Source of the DNA: Psychromicrobium lacuslunae
Lineage (GTDB): Bacteria; Actinomycetota; Actinomycetes; Actinomycetales; Micrococcaceae
Length of the DNA stretch: 64,000 bases
Reading direction: 5' to 3'
Assembly: GCF_000950575.1 (NCBI RefSeq)
Contig: NZ_CP011005.1
Coordinates: 2,604,001-2,668,000, forward strand
Shown: piece after piece, positions 53,659 through 61,818 of the stretch
Layout of the letters: every line of letters begins with the position of its first letter
Position numbering within the stretch: position 1 is the stretch's first letter
Made by a program: the position numbers and the translations under genes
The notes under the pieces: model-generated
The model's database searches: none
Seen by the model: the letters and a program-made list of their open reading frames with translations, nothing else
What the model was told of the DNA's origin: nothing

Positions 53659-54943
53659 TGAGAGCACCTTCTTTCAGAAAAAGCTCCAACACCGGAACCG
53701 CGACCTCGGGGCGTTGCACCGGAAGTTTCAAGCTCAGCGTACCCGCGGGCTGGCCGCCCTGTTCGGTGTTCTGCGCCTGCCGATCGGCGGAGAGCTCGAG
53801 CAAAGTAAGTTCCGAGGCGTCATTGAGCAATTGCGCGTAGTCGACCTTGCCCGCCAAAGCTGGCAGATGCACGAATTCAAAGGGCCAAGCAAAGAGGTGA
53901 ACATAGAGTCGATCTCCGCGCAGCGTGTACCGGGTGTCCTGCGGCGGCGTCCAGGGTGCCACGCCAGCGCCGTAAATCGAACGTGAATGCAGTGCCATCC
54001 AGTCACCAATGCCGTGCAGGGAAGCTAGCGCCCGAGGGTCAATATTGCCCCTCGCGGTGGGTCCGACATTGAGCAGCAAATTGCCGCCCTTGGAGACTCC
54101 GTCCACCAGCATTCGCACCAGCAGGTCAACCGATTTGTAGTCCAGATTGTCTCGGTCGTAGCCCCAGCTGCCGTTCAGGGTTTGGCAGGCCTCCCAGGGG
54201 TAGGGCACTCCGTCGACCAGCATCGGTCCAGAGGGTTGGTATTGCTCGGGAGTGACGATGTCGCCAGGAATGTCGAGCCGGTCATTGACGACAATATTGG
54301 GCTGCAGCTCCCGGACCATGGCCAGCAGTTCCTCGGAGCCCCAAGCTTCGCGGCCCTTACCATTCCAGAACTGCGGGTTGCTGCCCTCAGGGTAGGAGAA
54401 ATCGAAAAATAGGTAGTCAATCTCACCATAGTTAGTCAGCAACTCACGCACTTGGCCATGCAAATACTGCCGGTAGCGGGACATCTTCCGGCCCTGGTTC
54501 AGTGCGTCCAGATCCTTGGCATTTCGTTGCGGGTGCACACCATCGACGGTGAAATCCGGGTGATGCCAGTCGATCAGCGAGTGATAGAAGCCCACTTTGA
54601 GCCCCTCCGCCCGCAATGCCTCGACATACGGGCCGATCAGGTCCCGGCCAGCTGGCGTATTCGGCGCCTTGTAATCGGTCAGCGCGGAATCCCAAAGGCA
54701 GAACCCCTCGTGATGTTTGGTGGTCAGCACCACGTACTTCATCCCAGCTTGCCGGGCGGCGCGGGCCCACTCGCGTGGTTCGTAGAGATCGGGCTCGAAG
54801 TAGCGGAAGTACTTTTCGTAGTCCTCGGGGCTGATTTCCTCGCGGTTCATTACCCATTCGTGCCGGGCAGGCAGGGCATATAGGCCCCAGTGCACGAACA
54901 TTCCGAGCCTGGCTTCGGTAAACCAGGGCGCTTGCTTAATCAA
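53651..54943 (-). CDS. GH29 alpha-L-fucosidase, cytoplasmic
   Basis: A 430-residue GH29 enzyme. WFTEARLGMFVHWGLYALPARHEWVMNRE and AGMKYVVLTTKHHEGFCLWDSALTDY are diagnostic. IDYLFFDFSYPEG probably holds the nucleophile Asp. GGNLLLNVGPTARGNIDPRALASL closes the catalytic domain. No signal peptide is present, so imported fucosylated oligosaccharides are the likely substrate. TTG start with GGGAG about five bases upstream. It sits directly after the transporter genes. Confidence 0.93.
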   Translation of the reverse strand: MIKQAPWFTEARLGMFVHWGLYALPARHEWVMNREEISPEDYEKYFRYFEPDLYEPREWARAARQAGMKYVVLTTKHHEGFCLWDSALTDYKAPNTPAGRDLIGPYVEALRAEGLKVGFYHSLIDWHHPDFTVDGVHPQRNAKDLDALNQGRKMSRYRQYLHGQVRELLTNYGEIDYLFFDFSYPEGSNPQFWNGKGREAWGSEELLAMVRELQPNIVVNDRLDIPGDIVTPEQYQPSGPMLVDGVPYPWEACQTLNGSWGYDRDNLDYKSVDLLVRMLVDGVSKGGNLLLNVGPTARGNIDPRALASLHGIGDWMALHSRSIYGAGVAPWTPPQDTRYTLRGDRLYVHLFAWPFEFVHLPALAGKVDYAQLLNDASELTLLELSADRQAQNTEQGGQPAGTLSLKLPVQRPEVAVPVLELFLKEGALND

Positions 54944-55009
54944 AAGTGCTCCCTCAGTGAAATGCTGTTACTGTTTCCGCGGCAGCCTCAGGCCTGGGGC
55001 CGCCGTTAC

Positions 55010-55990
55010 TTACTGGTAGAGGTTTGCGGCGATCTTCGGATCGTCGATATTGCTCTTGTCGTACCAGTAGAAGCCGGTATCGATAACCTTCTCGAGCTTC
55101 TCGCCTTTGATCGCGGCGACGGCGGCCTTGACCGTTTCGTAGCCAATGCCGACCGGGTTCTGGGTGATCGCACCGGCCATTAGACCGGATTTGATGGCGT
55201 CGATCTGCGCCTTGCCGGAGTCGAAACCAACCACCTTGAGCTTGCCCGAAATGCCAAGCTCCTGAACTGCATTCACCACTCCGATCGCGGAACCCTCATT
55301 GGTGCCGTACATCCCCTTCAGATCCGGGTTGGCGGTCAGAATGGTCTTGGCCAAGTCAGTGGACTTCAACTGGTCGCCGTCGCCGTACTGGATATCCACA
55401 ATGGTCACCTTCGGTGCATTGGTCTTGAGCCAATCGACGAAACCGTCGCGACGATCAGTGCCCGAGGTTGCAGTTTGTGAATGCCCGATGATCGCCACTT
55501 TTCCTTCATTACCGATCAACTGCGCCAGATGTTTGGCGGCTTCAGCGGCCGCCGCCTTATTGTCGGTTGACGCCGTGGCCAGCGGAATATCTGAGTCAAC
55601 ACCGGAGTCGAAGGCGATCACCGGAATGTTCTTGCTCTTGGCGTCTTGCAGCACCCCCTCAACGGCTTTGCTGTCCAGCGCGGCAATCGCGAGCGCTTGT
55701 GGACTCTTCGCCATCGCCTGATTGAGTTGATCCACCTGCTGCTGCACATTGGTCTCTTTGTCCGGGCCTTCAAAGGAGATGTCGACATTGAACTCCTTGG
55801 CAGCCTTCTCCGCGCCTTGCTTCACCGACTGCCAAAACTGGTGCTGGAAGCCCTTGGAGACAATGGCGATAAAGCTCTTTCCGCCGGGCGAGGCAGCGCC
55901 GCTGGAGCCGGCGGACGGGGTATCACAGGCGGCAAGCGAAACCGCGGCAACGGCAGCGACGCCGAGCGCAATAAACTTTCTTCTTTCCAC
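55010..55990 (-). CDS. Sugar ABC transporter solute-binding lipoprotein (RbsB type)
   Basis: A 326-residue periplasmic-binding-protein-like lipoprotein, signal MERRKFIALGVAAVAAVSLA with lipobox AAC. Sugar-binding signatures: VSKGFQHQFWQSVKQGAEKAAKEFNV, VIAFDSGVDSDIPLATASTDN, KVVGFDSGKAQIDAIKSGLMAGAITQNPVGIGYETV. It binds fucose or a fucosylated oligosaccharide outside the membrane. GTG start with AAGGAGAT upstream. Confidence 0.94.
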   Translation of the reverse strand: MERRKFIALGVAAVAAVSLAACDTPSAGSSGAASPGGKSFIAIVSKGFQHQFWQSVKQGAEKAAKEFNVDISFEGPDKETNVQQQVDQLNQAMAKSPQALAIAALDSKAVEGVLQDAKSKNIPVIAFDSGVDSDIPLATASTDNKAAAAEAAKHLAQLIGNEGKVAIIGHSQTATSGTDRRDGFVDWLKTNAPKVTIVDIQYGDGDQLKSTDLAKTILTANPDLKGMYGTNEGSAIGVVNAVQELGISGKLKVVGFDSGKAQIDAIKSGLMAGAITQNPVGIGYETVKAAVAAIKGEKLEKVIDTGFYWYDKSNIDDPKIAANLYQ

Positions 55991-56032
55991 GGTGGATCTC
56001 CTTCATGATGAAACTAGCTACGAATGGTGTGA

Positions 56033-57025
56033 CTAACTGACTGATTTCCTGCGGCGCAACATGTCAAGGAAGACCGCCAGCAGGATGACGATGCCGACGG
56101 CGACGTTTTGCCATTCTTGTGGCACCCCGATGGTGCTCAAACCGTTGGGCAGCACGCCCATAATGAGCGCCCCGATCATGGTGCCAATAATTGAACCTTT
56201 GCCGCCTTGCAACGAGGTCCCACCGATCACCACTGCGGCGATCGCTTGTAACTCCAAGCCCATTCCACCGGCTGGTTGGGCGGAGTTGAGTCGTGCGGTG
56301 GCGACCACACCGGCCAAGCCGGTGAAGCAACCTGCCACGGTATAAATAATGACTTTCCACTTGATCACGTTCACCCCGGAAAGCGCGGTGGCCTCTTCGT
56401 TGCTGCCGATCGAGTAGGTATAGCGACCGAGCACGGTCTTGGCCAGGATCACGCCGGCCACCACTGCGGCGATCAGCAGGATCAGCACGGCGTTCGGGAT
56501 GACCAGGCCGGGGATCGGTTTGCCTTGAGCAAAAATCTGCTGAAAGCCGGGCACCCCGGTGGTGTAGATCGGCTTGGTGCCGGAGATTACCAGCGAAAGA
56601 CCCGCGGCCACCAACATCATCGCCAGGGTGGCGATGAAGGGTGGAATCTTGAGCAGCGAAACAAAGATGCCGTTGATCAGCCCTATTAAAGCGCCAAAGA
56701 GTATTCCGCAAATCACCCCGAGCACCATGGGTAGCCCGAGATTTACTAGGAAGACGGCGGTCATCACCGAGCACAGCGTCATCCCGGTGCCAACCGAGAG
56801 GTCGATGCCGCCGGTGATGATGACCAGGGTGACGCCGATTGCCAATAAGCCGGTGACCACAATTGAGAACAAAATGTTTGACAGATTGGTGGGCTGGTAG
56901 AACTTCGGGCTGGCCACCGAGAAGAAAATCACCAAAATGATGAGGCTGGCAAAGGCGAGAAGCTGCTGCAAACTGGCCTTCCACCAGTTCGACTTCACCT
57001 TTGAAGTCAGGGCGGGAGAAGACAT
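56033..57025 (-). CDS. Sugar ABC transporter permease (RbsC type)
   Basis: A 330-residue permease with many hydrophobic segments. NLSNILFSIVVTGLLAIGVTLVIITGGIDLSVGTGM is the RbsC hallmark, and GRYTYSIGSNEEATALSGVNVIKWKVIIYTVAGCFTGLAG is the loop contacting the ATPase. The start shares one base with the ATPase stop. Confidence 0.95.
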   Translation of the reverse strand: MSSPALTSKVKSNWWKASLQQLLAFASLIILVIFFSVASPKFYQPTNLSNILFSIVVTGLLAIGVTLVIITGGIDLSVGTGMTLCSVMTAVFLVNLGLPMVLGVICGILFGALIGLINGIFVSLLKIPPFIATLAMMLVAAGLSLVISGTKPIYTTGVPGFQQIFAQGKPIPGLVIPNAVLILLIAAVVAGVILAKTVLGRYTYSIGSNEEATALSGVNVIKWKVIIYTVAGCFTGLAGVVATARLNSAQPAGGMGLELQAIAAVVIGGTSLQGGKGSIIGTMIGALIMGVLPNGLSTIGVPQEWQNVAVGIVILLAVFLDMLRRRKSVS

Positions 57026-58554
57026 TACTGCACGTCCTTCTGTGGTTGGTTAGTCATTTTGGGCTGCGCGCCCGCTGTCGCTAACTGCATGATTCGTTCT
57101 TGATCGGCTTCGGCGGCTGATAGTTCTCCGGAGATTCGGCCTTGTGCCATCACCAGAATTCGATGGCTCATACGGAGCACTTCTGGCAGTTCCGAGGAGA
57201 TCATGATGATCGACTTACCGGTTTCAGCGAGTTGGTTTAGCAAAGCGTAGATTTCTTCCTTCGCACCAACGTCAATGCCGCGGGTCGGCTCGTCAAAGAT
57301 CAGCACTTCGCAATCGCGCAGCAGCCACTTGGCAATCACGACTTTTTGCTGATTACCGCCGGAGAGGTTCTTGGTGATCTGATCTCCGGAGGGCGTCTTG
57401 ATTCGGAGTTTCTCGATGTATTCACGCCCCTTAGCCTCAATGGCGGCGTCGTTGAGAAAGCCGAGAGTGCTGAATTTCTGCAGTGAAGTCAGCGCGATGT
57501 TTTCTTTAACGTCGCGCTCCAGCATCAGGCCCAGGTGTTTGCGATCCTCGGAGAGGTAGCCAATACCGAGCTTGGCCGCCACCGCCGGGTTGCTGATCGA
57601 AACGGCAGTCCCATCAATTTCAAGCTGTCCGGCGCTGATCGGATCGGCACCAACGATAGCCCTAGCCAGTTCTGTGCGACCGGCTCCCATCAGTCCGGCC
57701 AGGCCCAGAATCTCGCCACGATGCAGTTCAAGATCGACATTCTTCAGCAGCGCCTTGGTGCTCAGACCGCTGACCTTGAGCACCACCGGTCCGCGGCTGG
57801 CCGGCAGTTCTGGCCGCTGGTCGGAGAGTGTGCGGCCCACCATTAACGAAATAACTTGCGGCATGGTCGCTTCAGAGGTATTCAAGGTGTCAACGTATTC
57901 ACCGTCTCGAATCACCGTGATGCGCTGGGAAATCTCCTTCAGCTCATCCATTCGGTGCGAAATGTAAATCACACCGGTTTGCTCAGTGACGAACCGACGG
58001 ATCAGTTCGTGAAGCGCTGCCACCTCGGCGTCATTGAGCGCGGCCGTGGGCTCGTCCATGATCAGAATCTTTGATTTGAAGGACAGCGCTTTGGCGATCT
58101 CCACCATTTGCTGTTTAGCCACCGAAAGCTCACCGACGAGTTGCTTCGGGTTCAGCGCGATGCCGGTTTGCTCCAGCAACTCGGCGGTGGCCCGATTGAG
58201 TTCGCGCTCGCTCAGAAAGACACCCGCAGCCCGCGGTTCACGGCCAATGAAGATGTTCTGCGCCACGGTGAGGTCCGGCATCAGGTTGAACTCTTGATGG
58301 ATGATGCTAATCCCGAGTTCTTGGGCCTGTTTGGTACCGCTGATGGCAACCGCTTGCCCGGCCACCACAATCTCCCCTTCGTCTGGGGTATAGATTCCGG
58401 AAAGCAGTTTCATCAGCGTCGATTTACCGGCACCATTTTCACCAACTAGAGCCAGCACTTCGCCGCCGTAGAGGTCTAGGTGCATCTTAGACAAGGCCTT
58501 GACACCGGGAAAGCTCTTGGACATCCCGGAAATGCTGAGTAGTTCAGCCGACAT
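57025..58554 (-). CDS. Sugar ABC transporter ATP-binding protein (RbsA type)
   Basis: About 509 residues from ATG 58554. Two ATPase halves: the first with [16 protein letters not shown] and [10 protein letters not shown], the second with the degenerate Walker [15 protein letters not shown] and the signature [16 protein letters not shown]. This asymmetry is normal for RbsA/MglA. The frame extends upstream to 58632, but ATG 58554 fits the family N-terminus ([21 protein letters not shown]) and overlaps the end of fucD by 11 bases. Confidence 0.94.
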   Translation of the reverse strand: MSAELLSISGMSKSFPGVKALSKMHLDLYGGEVLALVGENGAGKSTLMKLLSGIYTPDEGEIVVAGQAVAISGTKQAQELGISIIHQEFNLMPDLTVAQNIFIGREPRAAGVFLSERELNRATAELLEQTGIALNPKQLVGELSVAKQQMVEIAKALSFKSKILIMDEPTAALNDAEVAALHELIRRFVTEQTGVIYISHRMDELKEISQRITVIRDGEYVDTLNTSEATMPQVISLMVGRTLSDQRPELPASRGPVVLKVSGLSTKALLKNVDLELHRGEILGLAGLMGAGRTELARAIVGADPISAGQLEIDGTAVSISNPAVAAKLGIGYLSEDRKHLGLMLERDVKENIALTSLQKFSTLGFLNDAAIEAKGREYIEKLRIKTPSGDQITKNLSGGNQQKVVIAKWLLRDCEVLIFDEPTRGIDVGAKEEIYALLNQLAETGKSIIMISSELPEVLRMSHRILVMAQGRISGELSAAEADQERIMQLATAGAQPKMTNQPQKDVQ

Positions 58555-59866
58555 GTTGCAAGCCGCTCTTCGCAGCCCAGACTGGGCCTTCCGGGTAGCT
58601 GTACTCCTGCAAGGATTCCGGCAGCATTTCATTGCCCGCCCCGGGCGACGTCGGTGGCCAGTACTGGCCCTGTCGAACCATCACCGGGGTGACAAAGTGC
58701 TCGTGCAGATGGTCCACAAACTCGATCATCCGATCCGTTTTCGTGCCGGAAACAGCGATGAAATCGAACATCGAAAGATGCTGCACCGCCTCGCAAAGCC
58801 CGACTCCGCCCGCGTGCGGGCAAACCGGCACGCCGAACTTCGCCGCCAGCAACAGGATCGCCACATTTTCGTTAACCCCAGCCACTCTGGCGGCATCAAT
58901 TTGCAGGACCTGCAGCGCATCGGCCTGCAACATCTGCTTGAACACAATCCGGTTTTGCACGTGTTCCCCGGTGGCCACCGGGATCGGTGCCACCCCACGC
59001 GAAATAGCCGCGTGGCCCAACACGTCATCCGGGCTGGTCGGCTCCTCGATCCAGGCAATGTCGTAAGGAGCCAGCTGCCGCATCCAATCGATGGCTTCGG
59101 CTACCTCCCAGCGCTGATTAGCGTCGACGGCGATCCGGATGTTCGGCCCGGCGGTCTCCCTGGCCAGCCGAACCCGACGCACATCATCGTCAAGATGAGC
59201 GCCGACTTTAAGTTTGATTTGCTTGAAGCCCTCCGCCACCGCTTCCTTGGTCAACCGGATGAGCTTTTCGTCCGAGTAGCCCAACCAACCGGGCGTGGTG
59301 GTGTAGGCCGGGTATCCCTCAGCCACCAGCTGTTGCTGGCGTTGCGCCCGGCCAGGCTCCGCCTGACGCAGAATCTGCAGGGCCTCCGCCGGAGTAAGCG
59401 CCTCGCTCAAGTAGCGGAAATCTACCAACTCAACCAGTTCCTCCGGCGTCATCGACGAGAGCAGCTGCCACAGCGGTAGTCCGGCACGCTTGGCCTTGAG
59501 GTCCCAGAGTGCGTTGATCACCGCGCCAATCGCCATATGCATCACGCCCTTTTCCGGACCTAGCCAGCGGAGTTGAGAATCATAGACAAGCGACTTCCAA
59601 GTGGCCCCCATATTGTCGAGCAACTGCTCGGCATTCTGACCCAGCAGATAAGGAGTGAGCGCGGCGATGGCGGCGGCTTCGACGTCGTTGCCTCGGCCGA
59701 TAGTGAAGACAAAACCATGCCCTTCGAGGCCGTCCTCGCTATCGGTGCGGATTCGCAGATAGGCTGCTGAGTAATCGGGATCGAGATTCATAGCGTCCGA
59801 ACCGTCGAGGTGCTCCGAGGTGGGGAAGCGGATGTCGCTGGTTTCCACCGCGATGATTGTGCTCAC
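58544..59866 (-). CDS. L-fuconate dehydratase (enolase superfamily)
   Basis: A 440-residue enolase-superfamily dehydratase. [32 protein letters not shown] is characteristic of L-fuconate dehydratases. [18 protein letters not shown] holds the catalytic Lys of KxK type. The metal ligands are in [18 protein letters not shown] and [21 protein letters not shown] supplies the acid/base His. It makes 2-keto-3-deoxy-L-fuconate. GTG start with AGGAG seven bases upstream. First gene of the eight-gene leftward operon. Confidence 0.95.
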   Translation of the reverse strand: MSTIIAVETSDIRFPTSEHLDGSDAMNLDPDYSAAYLRIRTDSEDGLEGHGFVFTIGRGNDVEAAAIAALTPYLLGQNAEQLLDNMGATWKSLVYDSQLRWLGPEKGVMHMAIGAVINALWDLKAKRAGLPLWQLLSSMTPEELVELVDFRYLSEALTPAEALQILRQAEPGRAQRQQQLVAEGYPAYTTTPGWLGYSDEKLIRLTKEAVAEGFKQIKLKVGAHLDDDVRRVRLARETAGPNIRIAVDANQRWEVAEAIDWMRQLAPYDIAWIEEPTSPDDVLGHAAISRGVAPIPVATGEHVQNRIVFKQMLQADALQVLQIDAARVAGVNENVAILLLAAKFGVPVCPHAGGVGLCEAVQHLSMFDFIAVSGTKTDRMIEFVDHLHEHFVTPVMVRQGQYWPPTSPGAGNEMLPESLQEYSYPEGPVWAAKSGLQHVG

Positions 59867-59896
59867 GTCATGACTCCTGTGTCTGCGAATGGCTCA

Positions 59897-59926
59897 AGAA
59901 TAAACATCCGATGTTTAGCTTGTCAA
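59897..59926 (-). promoter_or_regulatory. Promoter of the leftward fucose operon
   Basis: On the minus strand a perfect TTGACA (59921-59926), an 18-base spacer, and TATTCT (59897-59902). The palindromic operator occupies the spacer and touches the -10 box, so a bound regulator would block RNA polymerase. Confidence 0.8.
59901..59917. promoter_or_regulatory. GntR/FadR-type operator of the fucose locus
   Basis: TAAACATC-C-GATGTTTA, a perfect palindrome with eight-base arms. Related half-sites TAAACATT (59953-59960) and GATGTTA (59984-59990) occur on the side of the divergent hydrolase gene. Confidence 0.8.
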
Positions 59927-60018
59927 TGGTAGATTTTTCCGGAAGACTGGTCTAAACATTGAAATTTCGGCAATTAAAGCTCTGATGTTAGTGCGAGAAA
60001 ATCGAGAAAGCGGCACTT

Positions 60019-60957
60019 GTGAAAATTGCGCGTCTAGGCCCGGCCGGCGAAGAAACACCGGTAGCTTATTTTGAGGACGCCAGCGGGCAGCTGGCCTGTT
60101 ACGATCTCTCCTCGCTCACCGGTCAGATTGACGGTGACTTCCTCGCCGCCGATGGTGTCCAGCGAATCCGCCAGGCCTGGACCGCAGGAGCGCTGCCACT
60201 TCTCGCCGATTCGGCCCAGTTGCGCATCGCTAGCCCAATCCAACGCCCCGGCAACCTGATCTGCATTGGCATGAACTATGCAGCCCACGCCCGGGAATCC
60301 GGTGCCGAGCCACCCAAAGTGCCGGTGGTGTTCTTAAAGCCGAGTAATACGGTCGCCGGGCCGAATGACCCAGCTCCCATTCCACCGCTCAGTCAGAAGT
60401 ACGACTGGGAGGTTGAACTCGGTGTGGTGATCGCCAAACCGCTCAGCTATAGCGCCAGTCCGGAAGAGGCAGCCGATTCGATAGCGGGTTATCTGGTGGC
60501 CAATGACCTTTCGGAACGGGAGTATCAAATTCCCGGCGCGGCAGGTCAGTGGACTAAAGGAAAATCTCTCCCGGCTTCCACCCCACTAGGGCCTTGGCTG
60601 GTGCCGGCCGATGAGGTGGACGCGAACAATCTCCGCTTGCAAAGCTGGGTCAACGGCGAGCCACGGCAAGATTCCAGCACCGCTGATTTGATCTTCGACG
60701 TGCCAACGCTACTCCACCATCTCAGCCAGTACATGCTGCTAGAACCGGGTGACGTGGTACTCACCGGTACGCCAGAAGGGGTTGCGCTCTCCGGCCGATT
60801 CCCCTACTTGCAAGACGGCGATGTGGTGGAACTGGAAATCAGTGGCCTGGGCCGAATGCGACAGACATTTTTTCGACACAACGGATCTCAATCGATCGGT
60901 TTTCAGCGGGATGAATTTCAACCGGACAGCCAACACAGCGTGGAGAACAAAGCATGA
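60019..60957 (+). CDS. Fumarylacetoacetate hydrolase-family enzyme, probable 2,4-diketo-3-deoxy-L-fuconate hydrolase
   Basis: A 312-residue FAH-family protein. ICIGMNYAAHARESG opens the catalytic domain. YDWEVELGVVI (ExE) and VANDLSERE hold the metal ligands. QWTKGKSLPASTPLGPWLV and LTGTPEGVALSG are family motifs. In the non-phosphorylating pathway it should split 2,4-diketo-3-deoxy-L-fuconate into pyruvate and L-lactate. GTG start with GAGAAAG upstream. Its promoter region holds two operator half-sites. The next gene overlaps by four bases. Confidence 0.88.
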   Translation: MKIARLGPAGEETPVAYFEDASGQLACYDLSSLTGQIDGDFLAADGVQRIRQAWTAGALPLLADSAQLRIASPIQRPGNLICIGMNYAAHARESGAEPPKVPVVFLKPSNTVAGPNDPAPIPPLSQKYDWEVELGVVIAKPLSYSASPEEAADSIAGYLVANDLSEREYQIPGAAGQWTKGKSLPASTPLGPWLVPADEVDANNLRLQSWVNGEPRQDSSTADLIFDVPTLLHHLSQYMLLEPGDVVLTGTPEGVALSGRFPYLQDGDVVELEISGLGRMRQTFFRHNGSQSIGFQRDEFQPDSQHSVENKA

Positions 60958-61718
60958 GTGCAGCAGAATTTAGCGGACTGACAGCGGTAGTCACCGGTGG
61001 AGCGTCCGGCATTGGCGCCGCGATCGCCGCACTCTTGCAGGAACGCGGAGCATCGGTGGGGGTACTGGATCTCAACGCCGAGGGTCTGCCAGCCGGGCAG
61101 TTCGGGGTGCGCTGTGATGTTTCCGACGACGCCTCGGTCCGCGCCGCGGTCAGCGCCGTGGCCGAGCATTTTGGTGGTCTCGATATTGTGATTAATAATG
61201 CCGGAATCGGCGCTCAAGGCACTATTGAGGACAATTCCGACGAGGAGTGGCACCGGGTCTGGGATATCAATGTGTTGGGCATGGTCCGGGTTAGCCGAGC
61301 GGCGCTACCTTGGCTGCGTAAGTCGTCAGCAGCGGCCATCGTCAATACCTGCTCCATTGCCGCCACTGCCGGGCTGCCACAGCGAGCGCTCTACGGGGCC
61401 AGCAAGGGAGCGGTACTTTCGCTGACTCTCAGCATGGCGGCCGATCACCTGCGCGAAGGCATTCGGGTGAACTGTGTGAACCCCGGCACCGCCGACACTC
61501 CGTGGGTGGGACGCTTGTTGGATTCGGCAACCGATCCGCAGGCGGAGCGGGCTGCCTTGGAAGCGCGTCAGCCACACGGTCGCTTGGTCTCGGCTCAGGA
61601 AGTTGCCGCCGCGGTTGCTTATCTGGCTAGCCCGCTGGCCGGTTCCACCTCGGGCACCTCGCTCGCCGTCGACGGCGGCATGCAAGGCCTACGACTCCGC
61701 CCGATCGCAACCTCCTAA
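60954..61718 (+). CDS. Short-chain dehydrogenase, probable 2-keto-3-deoxy-L-fuconate dehydrogenase
   Basis: A 254-residue classical SDR. The NAD loop is VVTGGASGIGAAIA, the structural motif INNAGIG, and the catalytic Ser and YxxxK lie in VNTCSIAATAGLPQRALYGASKGAV. The C-terminus ends with AGSTSGTSLAVDGGMQG. Context assigns oxidation of 2-keto-3-deoxy-L-fuconate at C4 to the 2,4-diketo acid used by the preceding gene product. Confidence 0.9.
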   Translation: MSAAEFSGLTAVVTGGASGIGAAIAALLQERGASVGVLDLNAEGLPAGQFGVRCDVSDDASVRAAVSAVAEHFGGLDIVINNAGIGAQGTIEDNSDEEWHRVWDINVLGMVRVSRAALPWLRKSSAAAIVNTCSIAATAGLPQRALYGASKGAVLSLTLSMAADHLREGIRVNCVNPGTADTPWVGRLLDSATDPQAERAALEARQPHGRLVSAQEVAAAVAYLASPLAGSTSGTSLAVDGGMQGLRLRPIATS

Positions 61719-61725
61719 CCCTCCA

Positions 61726-61801
61726 CCCGTGAGTTCGCGGTTTAGTCTCGAATTCGCCGGTAATTACTAGCGAATTCGAGACTTTTCAACGAACTCACGG
61801 G
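61726..61801. repeat. Nested palindrome between convergent genes
   Basis: Outer arms of 12 bases (61726-61737 and 61790-61801) enclose inner arms of 13 bases (61745-61757 and 61770-61782), giving a 76-base two-tier hairpin. It may end transcription from both sides. The outer arm shares GAGTTCG with the palindrome at 22948-23004, so it could belong to a repeat family. Confidence 0.65.
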
Positions 61802-61818
61802 AAATGCAGACGCTCGGC

